NCBI GenBank assembly: GCA_946402905.1
Contig: CAMIYC010000028.1
Span: 1-42,958 of the forward strand
Reading direction: 5' to 3'
DNA: 42,958 nt
Source: an uncultured Prevotellaceae bacterium
GTDB lineage: Bacteria; Bacteroidota; Bacteroidia; Bacteroidales; Bacteroidaceae
Shown here: positions 41,796 through 42,958 of the stretch, piece by piece
Position numbering within the stretch: position 1 is the stretch's first letter
Layout of the letters: the number at the start of each line of letters is the position of its first letter
The notes under the pieces: generated by a model
What the model was told of the DNA's origin: nothing
Seen by the model: the letters and a program-made list of their open reading frames with translations, nothing else
Databases searched by the model: none
Made by a program: the position numbers and the translations under genes

Positions 41796-42958
41796 ATGGA
41801 GAGATTTTTCAACACCGCCGGTCCCAATATCCTGGAGGACCATTATACGATAGACCCGTTGAGCCGCTTCGACCTGGACGACATCCTGACGCTGATACGT
41901 CAGAAGCGCTATTTCGTGCTCCATGCCCCTCGCCAGACGGGCAAGACCTCCTGTCTGCTCGCCCTGCGCGACTACCTGAACGCGCACGGCGACTACATCG
42001 CTGTCTACGCCAACGTGGAGGGCGGCCAGGCGGCACGCAATGACGTGGAGAGGGTGGTCAAGGCTACTTGTGACACGATAGCACAGAAATTGAGGCTGGT
42101 GTTAAACGAGGATTTCCCTTTGGAAATGAGTGGGAAAGCCTTTGGAAGTCCGGTCGACTCCATGCTTACAACCTTCCTCAGGCAGCTCACAGAGTGCCTT
42201 TCCAAGCCCCTGGTGCTTCTGATCGACGAGATTGATTCATTAGTGGGCGATTCGTTGGTGAGCGTGCTGCGACAGCTGCGCGCGGGATACGACGACCGCC
42301 CCGGGGTATTCCCGCAGAGTGTCGTGTTGTGCGGTGTCCGCGACGTGCGCGACTACCGCATCGTGCTCTCCAACCAGGACATCGTCACGGGCGGCTCTGC
42401 GTTCAACATCAAGGCCAAGTCGCTGCGTATAGGCGACTTCACCCGTGAGGAAATTCACGAACTTTACATGCAGCACACGCGCGAGACGGGTCAGGAGTTC
42501 GACGAGGCGTGCTTCCCGATGATCTGGGAGGCCACCGAGGGCCAGCCGTGGCTGGTCAACGCACTGGGCAACGAGGTGACCTGGGAGATGCGTGAGAACC
42601 GCGACCGCACGGTGCGCATCATCCCCGAGATGATCTACCGTGCCCAGGAGCGCATCATCTACCGCCGCGACACGCACATCGACATCCTCATCGACAAACT
42701 GCGCGAGGACCGCGTGCGGCGTGTGATAGAGCCGATGATCTCAGGAGAGAGTGAGATAGATGACGACAACATCCCAGCTGATGACATTCAGTATGTGGTC
42801 GACATGGGTCTTATCAAGATAGAGCGTGGCAAGCCGCGCCGCATCTCCAACGGCATATATCGTGAGATCATCCCCCGTGAGCTGACGTGGAGCCAGCAGA
42901 CGTCGCTCGTGCAGGAACCCCAGTGGTATGAGCGCCCTGACGGCGGCATCGACGTGGA
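41796..42958 (+). CDS. AAA-type ATP-binding protein, cut by the window end
   Basis: An open frame of 387 codons from the ATG at 41796 with no stop before the window end. The Walker A motif is APRQTGKTS (about 44-52, K50). Walker B is LVLLIDEIDSL (139-149, D144 and E145). GVRDVRDYR is the sensor-like segment, and RIGDFTREEIHELY and GQPWLVNALGNEVTWE mark the C-terminal lid. This is the pattern of a group of Bacteroidota ATPases of the AAA_14 or PD-(D/E)XK-linked type. Some carry a nuclease-like domain after the part seen here. Function is unknown; DNA or mobile-element related roles are possible. It is a partial gene. Confidence 0.85.
   Translation, partial: MERFFNTAGPNILEDHYTIDPLSRFDLDDILTLIRQKRYFVLHAPRQTGKTSCLLALRDYLNAHGDYIAVYANVEGGQAARNDVERVVKATCDTIAQKLRLVLNEDFPLEMSGKAFGSPVDSMLTTFLRQLTECLSKPLVLLIDEIDSLVGDSLVSVLRQLRAGYDDRPGVFPQSVVLCGVRDVRDYRIVLSNQDIVTGGSAFNIKAKSLRIGDFTREEIHELYMQHTRETGQEFDEACFPMIWEATEGQPWLVNALGNEVTWEMRENRDRTVRIIPEMIYRAQERIIYRRDTHIDILIDKLREDRVRRVIEPMISGESEIDDDNIPADDIQYVVDMGLIKIERGKPRRISNGIYREIIPRELTWSQQTSLVQEPQWYERPDGGIDV

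Overview
The window looks like a chromosomal segment from a gut- or oral-type Bacteroidota, most likely Prevotella or a close relative. The evidence is SusC/SusD pairs, surface lipoproteins with an acidic stretch after the lipid cysteine, a type IX secretion (T9SS) core operon, DUF6377- and TPR-linked regulators, and many promoters of the Bacteroidota form TTTG-N(18-22)-TAnnTTTG in place of sigma70 boxes. I saw no rRNA, tRNA, CRISPR array, phage gene or complete insertion sequence. Assignment below family level is inference.

Layout. Positions 1-2655 hold housekeeping and small genes: a methyltransferase-like protein without an obvious SAM motif, a PduO-type cobalamin adenosyltransferase, a DUF2795 protein and a Crp/Fnr regulator. 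Positions 3034-8540 hold a secreted PL9-type pectate lyase with a T9SS-like tail, translationally coupled to a peptidoglycan amidase, then a Zn/Cd-type P1B ATPase with a histidine-repeat N-terminus and a Fur-like operator. Positions 8548-21100 are a polysaccharide utilisation locus: a divergent cellobiose 2-epimerase, then SusC, SusD, a three-module glycan-binding lipoprotein, a BACON-GH16 endoglucanase and a GH3 beta-glucosidase. This set fits beta-1,3- or mixed-linkage glucan. Positions 21101-26231 are accessory: a secreted protein of unknown function, an acyltransferase-3 membrane protein and a DUF6377 regulator. The last two are bracketed by 79-bp inverted repeats.

Positions 26232-33094 (minus strand) encode three exported proteins in series: an M6 metalloprotease, a large cleaved-adhesin-type protein and an Omp28-like protein. 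The last two carry T9SS-type C-terminal ends. A membrane TPR-AraC regulator is divergent from them (33256-34956). Positions 35426-41488 are the T9SS core operon porP-gldK-gldL-gldM-gldN. It could export the neighbouring cargo. The window ends inside an AAA-type ATPase gene.

Intergenic DNA is unusually rich in small repeats: palindromic REP-like units, ACCT minisatellites, a 35-bp tandem array, a MITE-like element and a 59-bp dispersed repeat. The most unusual points are the inverted-repeat-bracketed acyltransferase/regulator pair, the phased 17-bp direct repeats upstream of the unknown secreted protein, the glycine-repeat insertion in GldL, and a dispersed repeat that seems to have replaced the end of the M6 protease. 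I found no complete system that I can call wholly undescribed.
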